A DNA stretch of 64,000 nucleotides from an uncultured Pirellulales bacterium (GTDB lineage Bacteria; Planctomycetota; Planctomycetia; Pirellulales; Thermoguttaceae), in assembly GCA_938015445.1 (NCBI GenBank), contig CALLPE010000010.1, forward strand, positions 1-64,000, in the 5' to 3' direction. The notes under the pieces are model-generated. The model did not search any database. It was not told the origin of the DNA and saw only the letters and a list, made by a program, of their open reading frames with translations. The number at the start of each line of letters is the position of its first letter. The stretch's first letter is position 1. Positions 9,821 through 17,604 of this stretch are shown here, in pieces. Position numbers and translations under genes: made by a program.

Positions 9821-11338
9821 ATGCCAGAGCAGCGCATCCTGGTGATCGACGACGAACCAGTGATCGGTGTCAGTTGCCAGCGCATCCTGGCCGGCAAGCA
9901 GTACGAAGTGGAAAGCCTGACAGACCCCCATGCCGGTTTGCAAGCTGCGCTGTCGGGCAACTTCGACGTCATCCTGCTGGACCTGGTCATGCCCGGCTTG
10001 GAAGGCATGGAAATCTTGCGCCAGATAAAAAACGCGGCGGTGCCTGCCGAAGTGATAGTGCTTACCGGTTACGCCACGGTGGAATCGGCAGTCGATGCCA
10101 TGAAGCTCGGTGCGGCCGATTACGTTTCCAAACCGTTTACGCCCGAACAATTGCGGCTGATCGTGGACAAGGTTTGCCAACGGTCCGCCTTGTTGAAAGA
10201 AGTGGCCTCTTTGCGCCAGCAGCTTCAGTTGAGCGAGGGGTTGGAAGGCATACTGGGCGAAAGCCGGGCGATGCAGCGCGTCTTCGCGTCGATAAAGCGG
10301 GCGGCCCGATGCGACGCACCGGTGTTGATAATCGGTGAACCCGGCACCGGCAAAGACATGGTGGCCCGGGCGATCCATCGCCTCAGCCGGCGAAAAGACC
10401 GGCCGTTTCTGCAATGCGACTGCAAATCATTGCCGGGGCCGCTGTTGGAAAGCGAACTGTTCGGACAGCAGAAGCAAATTGCTCCTGGCTTCCGCTTGCT
10501 AAAGCAGGGGTTGTTCGAGCAGGCGCAAGGGGGAACCGTCTATTTGGACGAAATCGCCCGGCTGGAACCTCAAGTCCAAGGAAGACTTTTTGCTTTTCTG
10601 GAGTCCAATCAGGGGCAGCCTCGTTTCTGGCAGTCCAATCAGGGACAGCCGCGTTTCTGGCAGTCCAATCAGGGGCAGGCGCGTTTCTGGCAGTCCGATC
10701 AGGGGCAGCCTCAGCGACAGCCCAACGGTGCAAACACTGCGCAGCAGACCGATGTGCGTTTGGTGGCGGCCACCGCCCGAAATCTGGAGAAGATGGTGCA
10801 GAAAGGCGTTTTTCGGGAAGACTTGTATCATTGCCTCTCGGCCATCCAGATTGTGGTTCCGCCGCTGCGGCAACGCCTGGGCGACATTCCCAAGCTAGCA
10901 GTGGCGTTCTTGGAACAAGTTCGCTCTGCCCACCAATTGCCGGTGCGGTGCTTCGCGCCGGAGGTGATGGCCCAGTTAGAAAGCTACCACTGGCCGGGCA
11001 ATGTACGTCAGTTGCGCAGCGTGGTCGAGCGGATGGCACTGCTGTGCGACGGCGAGCAAATCCAGTTGCAGCACGTCCCGGCGGAAGTCCGCCAGGTCTC
11101 GGCGCAGCCTTCGGCAGGGGAGTTGCCCCGCAGTTGGGTCGAGTTCAAACGACTGAAGCGCCAAGTGAAAGAGGCTACCGTCAACCAGCTCGAGCGGCGC
11201 TTTTTGATAGAGGTATTGAGGAAGTGGGAGGGGAATGTCAGCCGGGCGGCCGACGCCATCGGCATACAGCGCACTAATTTGCACGCGCTGCTGCGAAAAC
11301 ACGGCTTGACGGCGCAACTGCTCCGCGGCGAGCAATAG
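9821..11338 (+). CDS. Degenerate NtrC-type response regulator (REC-AAA+-Fis HTH)
   Basis: 505 residues, starting at ATG 9821 directly after GGGGGAGAGA. The receiver domain is intact: DD at 10-11, phospho-acceptor D54 in LLDLVMPG, T82, and K104 in SKPFTP. The AAA+ domain has Walker A GEPGTGKD at 172-179 and Walker B in YLDEI at about 241-245. The GAFTGA loop needed to contact sigma-54 is replaced by QIAPGF at 219-224. The second conserved arginine of FR.DLYYRL is a cysteine (FREDLYHCL). A four-copy 10-residue repeat (261-300) sits in the pre-sensor-1 region. The C-terminus carries a Fis-type helix-turn-helix (EGNVSRAADAIGIQRTNLHA). It probably binds DNA and responds to phosphorylation, but classic sigma-54 activation is doubtful. 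The next gene also encodes a response regulator; no histidine kinase is nearby. Confidence 0.9.
   Translation: MPEQRILVIDDEPVIGVSCQRILAGKQYEVESLTDPHAGLQAALSGNFDVILLDLVMPGLEGMEILRQIKNAAVPAEVIVLTGYATVESAVDAMKLGAADYVSKPFTPEQLRLIVDKVCQRSALLKEVASLRQQLQLSEGLEGILGESRAMQRVFASIKRAARCDAPVLIIGEPGTGKDMVARAIHRLSRRKDRPFLQCDCKSLPGPLLESELFGQQKQIAPGFRLLKQGLFEQAQGGTVYLDEIARLEPQVQGRLFAFLESNQGQPRFWQSNQGQPRFWQSNQGQARFWQSDQGQPQRQPNGANTAQQTDVRLVAATARNLEKMVQKGVFREDLYHCLSAIQIVVPPLRQRLGDIPKLAVAFLEQVRSAHQLPVRCFAPEVMAQLESYHWPGNVRQLRSVVERMALLCDGEQIQLQHVPAEVRQVSAQPSAGELPRSWVEFKRLKRQVKEATVNQLERRFLIEVLRKWEGNVSRAADAIGIQRTNLHALLRKHGLTAQLLRGEQ
10601..10720 (+). repeat. In-frame 30-bp tandem repeat inside the regulator gene
   Basis: Four consecutive 30-bp units encode (E/Q)S(N/D)QGQPRFW, starting at residues 261, 271, 281 and 291; the fourth unit decays after QGQP. 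The DNA copies differ at only a few bases, which suggests recent duplication. Confidence 0.95.
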
Positions 11339-11444
11339 CCTGGGCTTCCGCGTGTGCGCCTCCGAGCCTGGCCGGAGCAGCCGGACGCAAGATACAAGAT
11401 AATCGCGAGGGGACCGCTAAAGCAGTGGAGCCGGGGAGCGGGCA

Positions 11445-13043
11445 ATGAGCCATTCCGCCAGGTTGCTGGTCGTTGACGATGAAGAAGTGGTATGCGAAGG
11501 ATGCCGTCGCATATTCGGCGCCGAAGGGTTCCTGGTCGATAAAGCCACCGACCCGCTCGAAGGGCTGGAACTGGCCCTGAAAAAAGACTATGCCGCGGTG
11601 GTGCTGGACATCCGTATGCCGAGCATCGACGGGTTGGAGTTTCTCCGCCGCCTGCGCTGCCAGAAGGCCGATCTGCCAGTGCTGCTGATAACTGGTTACC
11701 CCAGTTTTTCCAGCGCCCAAGCCGCAGTCCGACTGGGTGCGGCCGATTACATCACTAAGCCCTTTACGCCCGAAGAACTGGTGCAGGCAGTGCGCCGATT
11801 GGTGGACGCCTCTGTCCACCCGGCCATACAGACGCCCGGCCAGGCGCCGGCGCAGCCACCGGCTTGGCATCCGGCGGCACGGCAAGCCAAGTTTTTCCAG
11901 GAGTCGTGGTGGGCCACCGACGCCGAGCAACTGGTGTGCGTCGGCGCGGTGTTGCCCTCGGCGCTGATGCCCATGACCGACCAGATAAAACTGCCTTCGC
12001 CGGGCGATAGGGTGTTCCGCGGGCTGCCTCTTGCCGCTCTGATGGCCTACGAAAAATGCCTGCGCTTGACGCCGGGGCCGGTGTGCGGAGTGGTCACCGA
12101 GGTCAACCAGGTTCTAGAGCACCACGTATCGGTGTTATGGGAAGATCCGTTGGGAACAGGTTGGATTGCCAAGGTGCGGCCCGACACGCTGGAAATCGAC
12201 CAGCTTCGGTCCCGACCGCGCAGGGTGATACTGGCAAGCGGAGACGAAAGCTCGGCTGGGCAACAAGTGTCAGTGCTTGCCGGCTTGGGTTGCGAAGTTT
12301 GCTGTGTGCGCGATTGGGATGAGATGGCTCCGCTGTTACCGGATGCTTCCGCTTTGCTGTTGCTGGTCGACGCGGTTTCGCTGGGCGATGCCGGCTTGGA
12401 ACTAGTAAGGAATGCCACACGCTTCGCGCCGGAGTTGAAGACCGTTGTGCTCGGCTCTTCGCCCCAGACCGAAAGGGCCTATCGCCAATTGGGCATCTTC
12501 TATTACGCGATCGAACCGTTCGCCGACCGAGAAATCATGGACATCCTCGATGCAGCGTTCTGCTGCCCAATCCGCGTGGATGATCAATCTCATGGTCCGC
12601 CCAAACAACCCATGGTTACCAGTTTGGTAGCGGCCGACCAGCAGGGAAGACAATTTGCTTTGCTGCTGGCCGGAGGAGCGCTAGACCCCCGCGACGGCCT
12701 GGGATGGTTTGTCAGGAACGAGTTGCACAGTAGGGTTTGGGCGGTAAAGGCCGAAAGCCAGCCCGGCGCTATCACGCCCGCCAGGTTGATCGCCCAAGTC
12801 GGGATGTGCGAACATTTGCTGGTGGTAGTGGCCCGGGAAATGGGGCGTTTGCCCGGCACACTGGTCGTCGACCAGCAGCGTCGGTTGTTTCCGCTGCCGG
12901 TGGAAATCGCCGGGCGTGCCACAGTGGTTCTTGTGCAGCCGGCAAGCCCTGGCAGCGGCTTGGCCCGCTTCGACCAGCGCACGGCCGGCGCGCTGGCCGA
13001 GCATATCGTTGATCTTCTTTCGGGGCCATGCTTGCAAAGCTGA
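11445..13043 (+). CDS. Response regulator: REC + GcvH-like lipoyl domain + pseudo-receiver
   Basis: 532 residues, ATG 11445 after GGGGAG. Residues 6-120 are an intact receiver (DD at 11-12, D55 in VVLDIRMPS, T83, K105 in ITKPFTPEE). Residues about 155-247 read as a glycine-cleavage H-protein-like domain: RGLPLAALMAYEKCLRL, GPVCGVVTEVNQVL, then EDPLGTGWIAKV. K204 lies exactly seven residues before GPVCG, the spacing of the lipoyl-lysine to APVSG in GcvH, so the lipoylation position is retained. About 255-385 resembles a second receiver fold lacking the acidic and lysine signature. The last roughly 140 residues (FALLLAGGALDPRD ... HLLVVVAREMG) are unrecognised. There is no DNA-binding domain, so output is probably by protein contact. 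It lies about 106 bases downstream of the NtrC-like regulator on the same strand, possibly in one operon. Confidence 0.85.
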   Translation: MSHSARLLVVDDEEVVCEGCRRIFGAEGFLVDKATDPLEGLELALKKDYAAVVLDIRMPSIDGLEFLRRLRCQKADLPVLLITGYPSFSSAQAAVRLGAADYITKPFTPEELVQAVRRLVDASVHPAIQTPGQAPAQPPAWHPAARQAKFFQESWWATDAEQLVCVGAVLPSALMPMTDQIKLPSPGDRVFRGLPLAALMAYEKCLRLTPGPVCGVVTEVNQVLEHHVSVLWEDPLGTGWIAKVRPDTLEIDQLRSRPRRVILASGDESSAGQQVSVLAGLGCEVCCVRDWDEMAPLLPDASALLLLVDAVSLGDAGLELVRNATRFAPELKTVVLGSSPQTERAYRQLGIFYYAIEPFADREIMDILDAAFCCPIRVDDQSHGPPKQPMVTSLVAADQQGRQFALLLAGGALDPRDGLGWFVRNELHSRVWAVKAESQPGAITPARLIAQVGMCEHLLVVVAREMGRLPGTLVVDQQRRLFPLPVEIAGRATVVLVQPASPGSGLARFDQRTAGALAEHIVDLLSGPCLQS

Positions 13044-13053
13044 GGCGAACAGA

Positions 13054-13150
13054 TGATACTGCTTCTCGACATTACTGTTTGAAGATGAGGTTACTGCTTC
13101 TTCAATACGAGTTACCGCTTCTCCAATATGAGGTTACTGCTTCGATCTGC
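13054..13150. repeat. Degenerate tandem repeat of about 22 bp
   Basis: GAG(G)TTAC(T/C)GCTTC units begin at 13087, 13109 and 13130 (periods 22 and 21). Two more decayed copies (ATACTGCTTCTC, ATTACTGTTTGAAG) lie just before. It fills the gap between the REC-GcvH gene and the lipoprotein epimerase gene. Confidence 0.85.
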
Positions 13151-13263
13151 ATGAAACTGTTCGCGCTATTACGCTGTTGGCGTAATGTCCCTGTTCGTGT
13201 CGGTGGTAGCTAAGCCGGGATTGCCGGCGCTGCGCGATAGATCGGGTAAATTGGGAGCAGGAT

Positions 13264-14643
13264 ATGAAAGCGCTTTCGTGGCATTGGGCGGCGGTGTGCG
13301 TGGTGGCGCTAGCGATTAACGGATGTTCGGGGCCGGCCGGCGACGGGAAAAAGGCCGGCGACGGGAAGCCTGACAAGGCGACCCAAATTGGTGCCGATAC
13401 GAAGTCCAAACCGCCCGACAAGCAGCCGCAGCCACCCGAAAAGCCCACCCAGCCGGAGCCGCCCAGCGTGCCCGAAAAGCCCGAAACTCCTCCCCAGCCG
13501 AAGCCGCAAGACAAACCGCAGCCGCCCGAGGCTCAACTGCCGAAAGACCCGAAAGAACCATCGCCACCAACACAGCCAACCGACAAGGTAGGAGAACGAA
13601 TGACCAAGCAACTTTACGGCAAAATGCCGGACGGCACCGTGGTAGAGCAGTACACGCTTTCCAACGCTACCGGGGTCAAGGTTAGGATAATTACCTATGG
13701 GGGCATAATCACCGCTGTAGAAACTCCGGACCGCAACGGAAAGCTGGCCAACATTACCCTTTACCGCGACAGCTTGGAAGACTATCTGGCCGGTCATCCG
13801 TATTTCGGCTGCATTGTGGGCCGCTATGCCAATCGAATCGCCAAGGGGCGTTTCGTTATCGACGGCGTGGAGTACAAGTTGGCCACCAACAACGGCCCGA
13901 ACCATCTGCACGGCGGCATCAAGGGTTTCGACAAGTACGTCTGGCAGGCAAGCCCCATCGAAGGCGACGGCTATAGCGGCCTGGTGCTCAAGCACGAAAG
14001 CCCCGATGGCGACGAAGGGTATCCGGGCAAACTGTCGGTCACGGTTACCTACACGCTCAACGACCAAAACGAGTTGAAGATCGAGTACCAGGCCACCACC
14101 GACAAGCCTACTCACGTCAATCTGACTAACCACGCCTACTGGAACCTGGCCGGGGCAGGCGCAGGCGACATCCTGGGCCACGTGCTGATGCTCAATGCGG
14201 ACCGGTTCCTGCCTGTGGACGATACGCTAATACCGCTGGGCGAGCCACGGAGCGTAAAGGACACACCGATGGATTTCACCATGCCGCAACCCATCGGTTC
14301 GCGCATCGACCAGGTCGAGGGCGGCTACGACCACTGTTACATCCTCCGCCGCAGTCCGGAGGAGAAGTTGGCTTTGGCGGCCCGGGTAGTCGAGCCCAAG
14401 AGCGGCCGTACGATGGAAATCCGCACCACCAAGCCGGCCATCCAGTTTTACACCGGGAACTTCCTGGACGGGTCGATCACTGCTGCCGGCGGCAACATCA
14501 GTTACGAGAAGCACTACGGCTTCTGTCTGGAAACCGAGTACTATCCCGACTCCCCTAATCGCCCCGAGTACCCATCGACGCTGCTCAAGCCCGGTGAAAC
14601 TTATCATCACATCACCATACACAAGTTCGGGGTGGAAAACTGA
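13264..14643 (+). CDS. Lipoprotein aldose 1-epimerase (mutarotase)
   Basis: Interconverts alpha and beta anomers of aldoses such as galactose or glucose. 459 residues; ATG 13264 follows GGGAGCAGGAT. Residues 1-21 form a lipoprotein signal peptide with lipobox AINGC (C21), so the enzyme should be membrane-anchored outside the cytoplasm, unlike classic cytoplasmic GalM. A Pro/Lys/Glu linker (about 25-112, starting with a duplicated GDGK unit) precedes the catalytic domain. That domain has ITYGGIITAVETPDR, GRYANRIAKGRF, NHLHGG with one catalytic His, LTNHAYWNL with the second His, and GFCLETEYYPDSPN with the catalytic Glu. The DNA of the linker has an 18-bp repeat at about 13335 and 13353. It likely processes sugars released by extracellular polysaccharide breakdown; this is an inference from location. 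Confidence 0.93.
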   Translation: MKALSWHWAAVCVVALAINGCSGPAGDGKKAGDGKPDKATQIGADTKSKPPDKQPQPPEKPTQPEPPSVPEKPETPPQPKPQDKPQPPEAQLPKDPKEPSPPTQPTDKVGERMTKQLYGKMPDGTVVEQYTLSNATGVKVRIITYGGIITAVETPDRNGKLANITLYRDSLEDYLAGHPYFGCIVGRYANRIAKGRFVIDGVEYKLATNNGPNHLHGGIKGFDKYVWQASPIEGDGYSGLVLKHESPDGDEGYPGKLSVTVTYTLNDQNELKIEYQATTDKPTHVNLTNHAYWNLAGAGAGDILGHVLMLNADRFLPVDDTLIPLGEPRSVKDTPMDFTMPQPIGSRIDQVEGGYDHCYILRRSPEEKLALAARVVEPKSGRTMEIRTTKPAIQFYTGNFLDGSITAAGGNISYEKHYGFCLETEYYPDSPNRPEYPSTLLKPGETYHHITIHKFGVEN

Positions 14644-14665
14644 GCCGTTGTTCCGGGCTAAGCAC

Positions 14666-15193
14666 ATGACTGAAGACCAAGCGGCTGCTTCAGTGCCCGA
14701 GCAGCATCGCCGCCAAGCGCCGGCAGCGGTCGGCTGCGCGGTGATAACCGTCAGCGATACGCGCACCGAGCAGACCGACGTGGGCGGACGCACGCTGGCC
14801 GAGATGCTCGCTGCTGCCGGCCACAGCGTAGTGCTGCGGCGGATCGTGCCTGATGAGGCCGATCAAATCCGTCGACTTTTGCTGGAGCTGCGCGACCGGG
14901 CCGATGTCGATGCCATCCTGCTGACTGGCGGCACAGGAATTTCTAGCCGAGATCAAACGTTCGAGGTGGTCGACGGCCTGCTGGACAAACGGCTGCCCGG
15001 CTATGGCGAACTGCTTCGTATGCTCAGCTACCAGCAGGTTGGCCCGGCCGCGATGCTTACCCGCGCTATCGGCGGCCTGCTGGGCAGCAAAGTGCTGCTG
15101 ACTATGCCCGGCTCGCCTGCGGCGGTACAACTGGCGATGGAGAAACTGATCCTGCCCGAGTTAGGCCACCTGGTCCGCGAAGCCAGACGCTGA
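14666..15193 (+). CDS. MoaB/Mog-family molybdopterin biosynthesis protein
   Basis: 175 residues in the MoaB/MogA family, which adenylates molybdopterin before molybdenum insertion (MogA) or has a related role (MoaB). VGCAVITVSDTRTEQTDVGG is the typical start, LLTGGTGISSRDQTFEVV the conserved MPT-binding segment, and LLTMPGSPAAVQLAMEKL the conserved C-terminus. ATG 14666 lies 22 bases after the epimerase stop; the frame is open further upstream but conserved sequence starts at about residue 25. A short non-conserved N-terminus remains. No other cofactor genes are adjacent. Mog versus MoaB cannot be decided from sequence reading alone. Confidence 0.92.
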   Translation: MTEDQAAASVPEQHRRQAPAAVGCAVITVSDTRTEQTDVGGRTLAEMLAAAGHSVVLRRIVPDEADQIRRLLLELRDRADVDAILLTGGTGISSRDQTFEVVDGLLDKRLPGYGELLRMLSYQQVGPAAMLTRAIGGLLGSKVLLTMPGSPAAVQLAMEKLILPELGHLVREARR

Positions 15194-15418
15194 GCGCTGC
15201 CCAACCCCGGCGGTTTCCCGCGGGCGCTTCTCGGCCGGCACCCCATAGTCGCGCTTGTCTAATGCTCCAGGCCTTCTGCTCTAGGCCTTCCTTGGACGAT
15301 ACAGCGGCGGCGGGCGTGGCCCTGGTCGGTGAACAACAAGATGTTTCGGGCGGCGACCGGAATAATCTGGCCGTGGGCGCTGCTGCCGGGCTGATCAGTA
15401 TTCCCCTATACTTTAGCG

Positions 15419-15495
15419 CGCTTCAGTATCTTCCGGCGTGCTTCAGAATCATCCAGCGTGCTTCAGAATCGTCCAGCGTGCTTCAGTATTCCCTA
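15419..15495. repeat. Four-copy 20-bp tandem repeat
   Basis: CTTCAG(T/A)AT begins at 15421, 15441, 15461 and 15481, exactly 20 bp apart. The two middle copies are nearly identical (GTGCTTCAGAATC(A/G)TCCAGC). The array overlaps the last codons and stop of the minus-strand Gfo/Idh gene, so its final residues may have been set by the repeat. Confidence 0.92.
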
Positions 15496-16847
15496 TCTTT
15501 CAGCACGCCTGGTTGCGGGCAAGGATACTTCCCGTCCGCCCCAAGCCGCAACGGCGCAGGCGAATCCATGGTCAACTTGTCGACTTCCGGGGCGAACTCG
15601 TGCGGGCAGTTGAGCATTTGCTCGTAGGTGATTATCTGCCCGGTGTGCGCGGCCATGCGGCCCATCGATGTGACCAAGCTGGCCTCCGCCCCGCGACGCG
15701 CCTCGTTGTATGGCAGGTCTTTGCGGATGGCCTCGATCAAGTCGTCCCATTCGAGCTGGTACGGGCTTTGCTCCGGCTGCGGATACGCCCAGGCCAAAGC
15801 GTCCGCCGCCATGTTATGGTCCTTGTAGATCCGCACCCTGCCAGGCGCGTGACCGGAGGTGGAAATGACCGCTGATCCCTTGCTGCCGTGGGCATAGCTG
15901 GCGAACTCGTTGTGGCAGCCGGGCATTTGACGGCCGTAGTAGTACAGCCGAGTGCCGTCGGGAAACACGTACTCGACCGAGTAGGTGTCGAAGTTCTGGT
16001 CCAGCGAATTTCCGCGGTAGTGTCGTCCGCCCACGGCTTGCGCCCGTACCGGCCAAGCCCCTTTCATCCACGAGCACTCGTCGATCTGGTGGATGTAAAA
16101 GTCGCTGTACACGCCTCCGCTGGCCCACAGAAAGGCATGGAACCGCTGCACCTGATACAGCAGTTCGGTAATATTATCGGGCTTGGGCCCTGCGCTGCCG
16201 CCGCCGCTGCCCATCCGGTAGGCGCGCATAGAGATGATGTCGCCGATTTGGCCGTCGCGGATGCGCTTCAGCAGCTCATGCCGTCCGCGACAGTGGCGGA
16301 CCATCAAGCCCACGCCCACTTTAAGATTCTTCTTGTCGGCCTTGTCGGCCAGTTCGAGCATTTTCTTGGTCGTGGGGCCATCGACGGTGACAGGTTTTTC
16401 CATGAACACGTGCAAGCCCTTTTCGATGGCGTAAGCGAAATGCACCCAGCGAAAGGCCGGCGGAGTAGCGAAAATAGCCACGTCGCCCGGACGCAGGCAA
16501 TCCATGGCTTTCTTGTAGCCGTCGAAGCCCAGGAAAATCCGTTCCGGCGGAACGTCGGCCCGCTCGCCGAATTGCTTCTTCAGCGAAGCCGCGCTGTTGG
16601 CCAGCTTGCGCTCGAACACGTCGGCCAAGGCCACCAATTTGATCGGCCCGTTCTTGACCGACAGAGCGTTGGCTGCCGCCCCTGTACCGCGGCCGCCGGC
16701 GCCGATCAAGGCGATTTGTATCAGATTGTTTTCGGCCGCGTGAACACGCGGAATGGCGGTTCCGGCCAAGGCGGAAACGGCTACCGCCTGGCTGCTACGC
16801 TTGAGAAAGCTGCGACGCGAGCTGGCAGGTGCATCAGGTCGATTCAT
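15483..16847 (-). CDS. Tat-exported Gfo/Idh/MocA-family oxidoreductase
   Basis: NAD(P)-dependent sugar dehydrogenase/epimerase-like protein, 454 residues. ATG 16847 is chosen because it is preceded by CCGGAG and begins a Tat signal: SRRSFLKRSSQAVAVSALAG, cleaved after a hydrophobic stretch near VHA. The Rossmann motif is ALIGAGGRGTGAA. The family EKP motif is in GLHVFMEKPVTVDG, and a substrate-domain segment reads YSDFYIHQIDECSWMKGAWP. Tat export implies folding with cofactor before secretion. Planctomycetes carry many exported paralogues; substrates are mostly unknown. The frame is open 46 codons further upstream, but that would bury the Tat motif. Confidence 0.93.
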   Translation of the reverse strand: MNRPDAPASSRRSFLKRSSQAVAVSALAGTAIPRVHAAENNLIQIALIGAGGRGTGAAANALSVKNGPIKLVALADVFERKLANSAASLKKQFGERADVPPERIFLGFDGYKKAMDCLRPGDVAIFATPPAFRWVHFAYAIEKGLHVFMEKPVTVDGPTTKKMLELADKADKKNLKVGVGLMVRHCRGRHELLKRIRDGQIGDIISMRAYRMGSGGGSAGPKPDNITELLYQVQRFHAFLWASGGVYSDFYIHQIDECSWMKGAWPVRAQAVGGRHYRGNSLDQNFDTYSVEYVFPDGTRLYYYGRQMPGCHNEFASYAHGSKGSAVISTSGHAPGRVRIYKDHNMAADALAWAYPQPEQSPYQLEWDDLIEAIRKDLPYNEARRGAEASLVTSMGRMAAHTGQIITYEQMLNCPHEFAPEVDKLTMDSPAPLRLGADGKYPCPQPGVLKDREY

Positions 16848-17190
16848 GGCGATACTCCGGGGTTGAAAGGTGATTCTTCGGTGGACAAACTTGCGCCTTC
16901 GGCGAAACTTGCGGCGAGCACACGATTCGTTGGTGGGCCAAGGACGAATCTGGTCGTGCCGCCTCTGACAGGCCATTAACAACAATTATCATCGCTCGCT
17001 GATGCTTCGCAAGCCTTGGGCACAAAACTGTTCGCGGTAGGGCTTGCCAGCACCGTTGGCGCAGGTAAACTAGCGCTAATCGGACGACCGACACCCCAGA
17101 CCGCTGGGCGACGCTTCGCGTGGGGCTGGCGCAGCGGCGTTGGTTAGTCGGGCATAGGCGACGGGCAAACGTTCATTCGCAATATTTGCC
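16848..17190. other. Intergenic gap upstream of Gfo/Idh gene and tRNA
   Basis: 343 bases that must hold the minus-strand promoter of the Gfo/Idh gene and the plus-strand promoter of the tRNA gene. I see no convincing gene, no clear -35/-10 pair and no obvious repeat. Confidence 0.5.
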
Positions 17191-17264
<74 letters not shown>

Positions 17265-17604
17265 CTGAGGCCACTCAACGGCACACCCTCCGATCGGGCG
17301 TCTCGCTCCCAGTTCGGCCAGAAGTCTTTTGCCTTGCTGCGACGCTGCCTGCCACTGTCGGCTTACCCCAGCGCGCTCTGGAAAAACCAGTGCATCTTTG
17401 TGCGTCAGGCTCGGCGGGTCCGAATCGACGGCAATGTGGGTCTGATAGAGCCGGTCGAGTTGCCGCCGGGAGGACCGCGCCGGGCGGGGTCGGCGCGGCG
17501 ATGGGAATCGCTGGCGGAAGCCGGTGGCTTGCAATTCATCTGGCCGACAACTAGCATGGACATTAATTACGGTAATACGGATCTAGCAGCAGGAGCCATC
17601 GATC
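17265..17604. other. Intergenic gap after tRNA-Arg
   Basis: 340 bases between the tRNA and the TPR gene. Open frames exist on both strands but show no recognisable protein pattern. No integrase gene and no second copy of the tRNA 3' end were found that would mark an integrated element. Confidence 0.5.
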
